Below, piece by piece: positions 61,817-64,000 of a stretch of DNA of 64,000 bases. Made by a program: the position numbers and the translations under genes. Location of the stretch: positions 1-64,000 of the forward strand of contig NZ_SZPQ01000023.1 in the NCBI RefSeq assembly GCF_005217455.1, given 5' to 3'. The stretch's first letter is position 1. Every line of letters starts with the position of its first letter. Origin of the DNA: Martelella alba. Its GTDB lineage: Bacteria > Pseudomonadota > Gammaproteobacteria > Enterobacterales > Enterobacteriaceae. The notes under the pieces are model-generated. The model was not told the DNA's origin. It ran no database searches and saw only the letters and a program-made list of their open reading frames with translations.

Positions 61817-62299
61817 CTATAGCGCTTCGGATTGATAGGCGATTTTGTTGATATACCAGGTCTTCGGTCCGCCTGGCGCATTCACCACCGCCTCATCATC
61901 CACCGCTTTTTTAATCAGCGCCCGCGCCATGGGAGAATCAATGGAAATGTAGGATTTATGCTTAAAGATCTCGTCCGGCCCGACGATGCGAAAATTGAGT
62001 TTTTCTCCCTGGTCGTTTTCGACCTCCACCCAGGCGCCGAAAAAGACCCGGCCCTCCTGTTGGGGCGAATAATCCACCACCCGCGCTTCTTTCAGCACTT
62101 TACGCAAATAGCGTACCCGGCGATCGATTTCCCGCAGAATCTTTTTGTTATAGTGGTAATCGGCGTTCTCGCTACGATCGCCCAGGCTGGCGGCCCAGGC
62201 CACTTTTTCGGTGATTTCCGGACGGTAACGCTTCCAGAGGTGATCCAGTTCGGCTTGGAGCTCCTCATAGCCCTGACGGGTAACAAGATTTGTTTTCAT
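61817..62299 (-). CDS. greB: Transcription elongation factor GreB
   Basis: GreB rescues backtracked RNA polymerase by stimulating transcript cleavage. The 160-residue product has an N-terminal coiled coil with the acidic tip in SLGDRSENADY (Asp and Glu for the catalytic metal) and a C-terminal FKBP-like domain with YISIDSPMARAL. It reads toward ompR, on the same strand. From memory E. coli greB points the other way, toward yhgF. Confidence 0.97.
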   Translation of the reverse strand: MKTNLVTRQGYEELQAELDHLWKRYRPEITEKVAWAASLGDRSENADYHYNKKILREIDRRVRYLRKVLKEARVVDYSPQQEGRVFFGAWVEVENDQGEKLNFRIVGPDEIFKHKSYISIDSPMARALIKKAVDDEAVVNAPGGPKTWYINKIAYQSEAL

Positions 62300-62494
62300 C
62301 GTGTCGTATCATGCGCGCGGTAAACTCTCGGTCGGGGAAAATATACCATAGTCGCCGGCCGAGGGATCCTTCGGGACGTTCGATAGCAAGCAATGTTATC
62401 GGCGCATTTATGCGTGCGGCTGGCATTTTGCCGGCGCAATCCGTATAACTGTCCTCTGCGAAAGTTCCTTATAACGTAATGACGATTGAACAGT

Positions 62495-64000
62495 ATGTTA
62501 AACGAATCCTTAAATCGCCTTATCGCCACGGAGTTGCAAGCCCGCCCCGAGCAAATCGACGCCGCAATCCGCTTGTTGGATGAAGGGAATACCGTCCCCT
62601 TCATCGCCCGGTACCGCAAAGAAGTCACCGGCGGATTGGACGATACCCAACTGCGTCAATTGGAGACCCGCCTCGGCTATCTGCGGGAACTGGAAGACCG
62701 GCGACAGACAATTCTGAAATCCATCGAGGACCAGGGCAAACTGACCGAACCGCTGGCCGCCGCCATCAATGCCACGTTGAGCAAAACCGAGCTGGAGGAT
62801 CTTTATCTTCCTTATAAACTCAAGCGGCGTACCCGCGGCCAGATCGCCATTGAAGCCGGACTCGAACCGTTGGCCGAGGCATTGTGGCAAAACCCGGACA
62901 GGCAACCGGAAACGGCGGCGATGGAGTATATCGATGCCCAAAAAGGCGTGGCCGATGTCAAAGCCGCGTTGGACGGCGCCCGTTATATTCTGATGGAGCG
63001 GTTTGCCGAAGATGCCGCCCTGCTGGCTAAAATCCGCCAATATTTATGGAAAAACGCCTATCTTGTCTCGCGGGTCATCGACGGCAAAGACGAGGAAGGC
63101 GCGAAATTCCGTGATTACTTCGCGCATCGGGAACCGTTGTCGCAGGTGCCCTCACATCGGGCGCTGGCCATGTTTCGCGGCCGTAATGAAGGGATATTGA
63201 CGCTTTCCCTCGACGCCGACCCGCATAGCGATGAGCCGCCGCGCGAAAGCTATTGCGAGCAAATGATAGCCGAGCACCTGCGGGTCCGGTTTAATCAGGC
63301 GCCGGCCGACGCCTGGCGTAAAGCGGTGGTGAACTGGACCTGGCGCATCAAAATTTCGCTGCATATGGAAACCGAGCTGCTGGGCGCCATTCGGGAAAAA
63401 GCCGAGGAAGAAGCCATTTTGGTGTTCGCCCGCAACCTGCATGATTTAATGATGGCCGCGCCGGCAGGCCTGCGGCCCACCATGGGCCTGGATCCGGGAT
63501 TGCGGACCGGGGTCAAGGTAGCGGTGGTGGATGCCACCGGCAAACTGGTCGCCACCGACACCATTTATCCCCACACCGGTCAGACCGCCAAAGCCGCCGC
63601 TTCGGTAGCGGCGCTGTGCCAAAAGCACCATGTGGAACTGGTGGCCATCGGCAATGGTACCGCCTCGCGGGAAACGGAACGGTTTTTTGCCCAGGTCAAG
63701 GAGCATTACCCCGCCGTGACCGCGCAAAAAGTGATCGTCAGCGAGGCGGGCGCCTCGGTCTATTCGGCTTCCGAGCTGGCGGCGCAGGAATTCCCTGAAC
63801 TGGATGTTTCGCTGCGCGGTGCGGTGTCCATCGCCCGCCGGTTGCAAGACCCCCTGGCGGAGCTGGTTAAAATCGATCCCAAGTCCATCGGCGTTGGCCA
63901 ATACCAGCACGATGTCAGCCAGAGCCTGTTGGCGAAAAAACTCGATACGGTGGTGGAGGATTGCGTAAACGCCGTCGGCGTAGATTTGAATACCGCATCG
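62495..64000 (+). CDS. yhgF: RNA-binding transcriptional accessory protein Tex/YhgF (runs off the window)
   Basis: Tex is a conserved S1-domain nucleic-acid-binding protein of uncertain exact role. The 502 visible codons cover the N-terminal helical and YqgF-like RNase H domains ([32 protein letters not shown]). The HhH and S1 domains (about 270 residues) lie beyond base 64000. ATG 62495 starts [20 protein letters not shown]. Similarity to E. coli YhgF is continuous. Confidence 0.97.
   Translation, partial: MLNESLNRLIATELQARPEQIDAAIRLLDEGNTVPFIARYRKEVTGGLDDTQLRQLETRLGYLRELEDRRQTILKSIEDQGKLTEPLAAAINATLSKTELEDLYLPYKLKRRTRGQIAIEAGLEPLAEALWQNPDRQPETAAMEYIDAQKGVADVKAALDGARYILMERFAEDAALLAKIRQYLWKNAYLVSRVIDGKDEEGAKFRDYFAHREPLSQVPSHRALAMFRGRNEGILTLSLDADPHSDEPPRESYCEQMIAEHLRVRFNQAPADAWRKAVVNWTWRIKISLHMETELLGAIREKAEEEAILVFARNLHDLMMAAPAGLRPTMGLDPGLRTGVKVAVVDATGKLVATDTIYPHTGQTAKAAASVAALCQKHHVELVAIGNGTASRETERFFAQVKEHYPAVTAQKVIVSEAGASVYSASELAAQEFPELDVSLRGAVSIARRLQDPLAELVKIDPKSIGVGQYQHDVSQSLLAKKLDTVVEDCVNAVGVDLNTAS

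Overview
The window is a chromosomal segment of a gammaproteobacterium of the order Enterobacterales. Almost every housekeeping protein aligns from memory with its E. coli counterpart, and the order follows the E. coli 73-76 min region: tuf-fusA-rpsG-rpsL-tusBCD-yheO-fkpA, slyX-slyD-yheV-kefBG-yheS, yheU-prkB-yhfA-crp-yhfK-argD-pabA, fic-ppiA-tsgA, trpS-gph-rpe-dam-damX-aroB-aroK-hofQPONM-mrcA-nudE-igaA-hslR-hslO-pckA-envZ-ompR-greB-yhgF. The GC-rich coding, the scattered gene loss, the relics and an intergenic repeat resembling those of Serratia, Dickeya and Sodalis suggest a Pectobacteriaceae or Sodalis-type genome. That assignment is a guess. No rRNA, tRNA, insertion sequence or CRISPR array was seen. 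Layout: 1-5.6 kb holds the str operon (a clear TTGACA-N17-TAAAAT promoter lies before rpsL), then tusBCD and yheO. From 5.6 to 6.7 kb is fkpA with a probable sigma-E promoter. From 6.8 to 15.6 kb an accessory island sits between fkpA and slyX. It carries a polyol/sugar catabolic operon: a zinc polyol dehydrogenase, a relic of an FGGY kinase, a ribose-type ABC transporter, an intact L-xylulose-kinase-like FGGY kinase, a UlaE-like 3-epimerase and a convergent LacI-type repressor. Its front end reads as a textbook control region: a near-perfect CRP site at -41.5, a -10 hexamer, and two inverted copies of a 17-bp LacI-type operator 110 bp apart. From 15.8 to 21.6 kb is the slyX/slyD/kefGB/yheS block. 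yheT is absent, and an inverse autotransporter (invasin-like) and a LysE-type exporter occupy its place (21.7-24.8 kb). From 25 to 31.7 kb are yheU to pabA, with two ARG boxes before argD. From 31.8 to 34.6 kb is a second accessory patch: a frameshifted LysR gene, an SDR oxidoreductase, a structured intergenic repeat, and a gene that fuses the YhfG antitoxin start to a shortened Fic protein. From 34.7 to 39.9 kb are ppiA, tsgA, a DUF1127 protein, a MocR regulator, and codA placed 9 bp behind trpS, so codA looks like the last gene of the dam superoperon. From 39.9 to 49.9 kb run the dam superoperon and the hofMNOPQ DNA-utilisation cluster, then mrcA, nudE, igaA, hslRO, pckA and envZ-ompR; yrfG and yhgE are missing here. 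In the ompR-greB interval two perfect DnaA boxes lie exactly 63 bp apart, and greB points the same way as ompR, which differs from the E. coli arrangement as I remember it. The window ends inside yhgF (tex).
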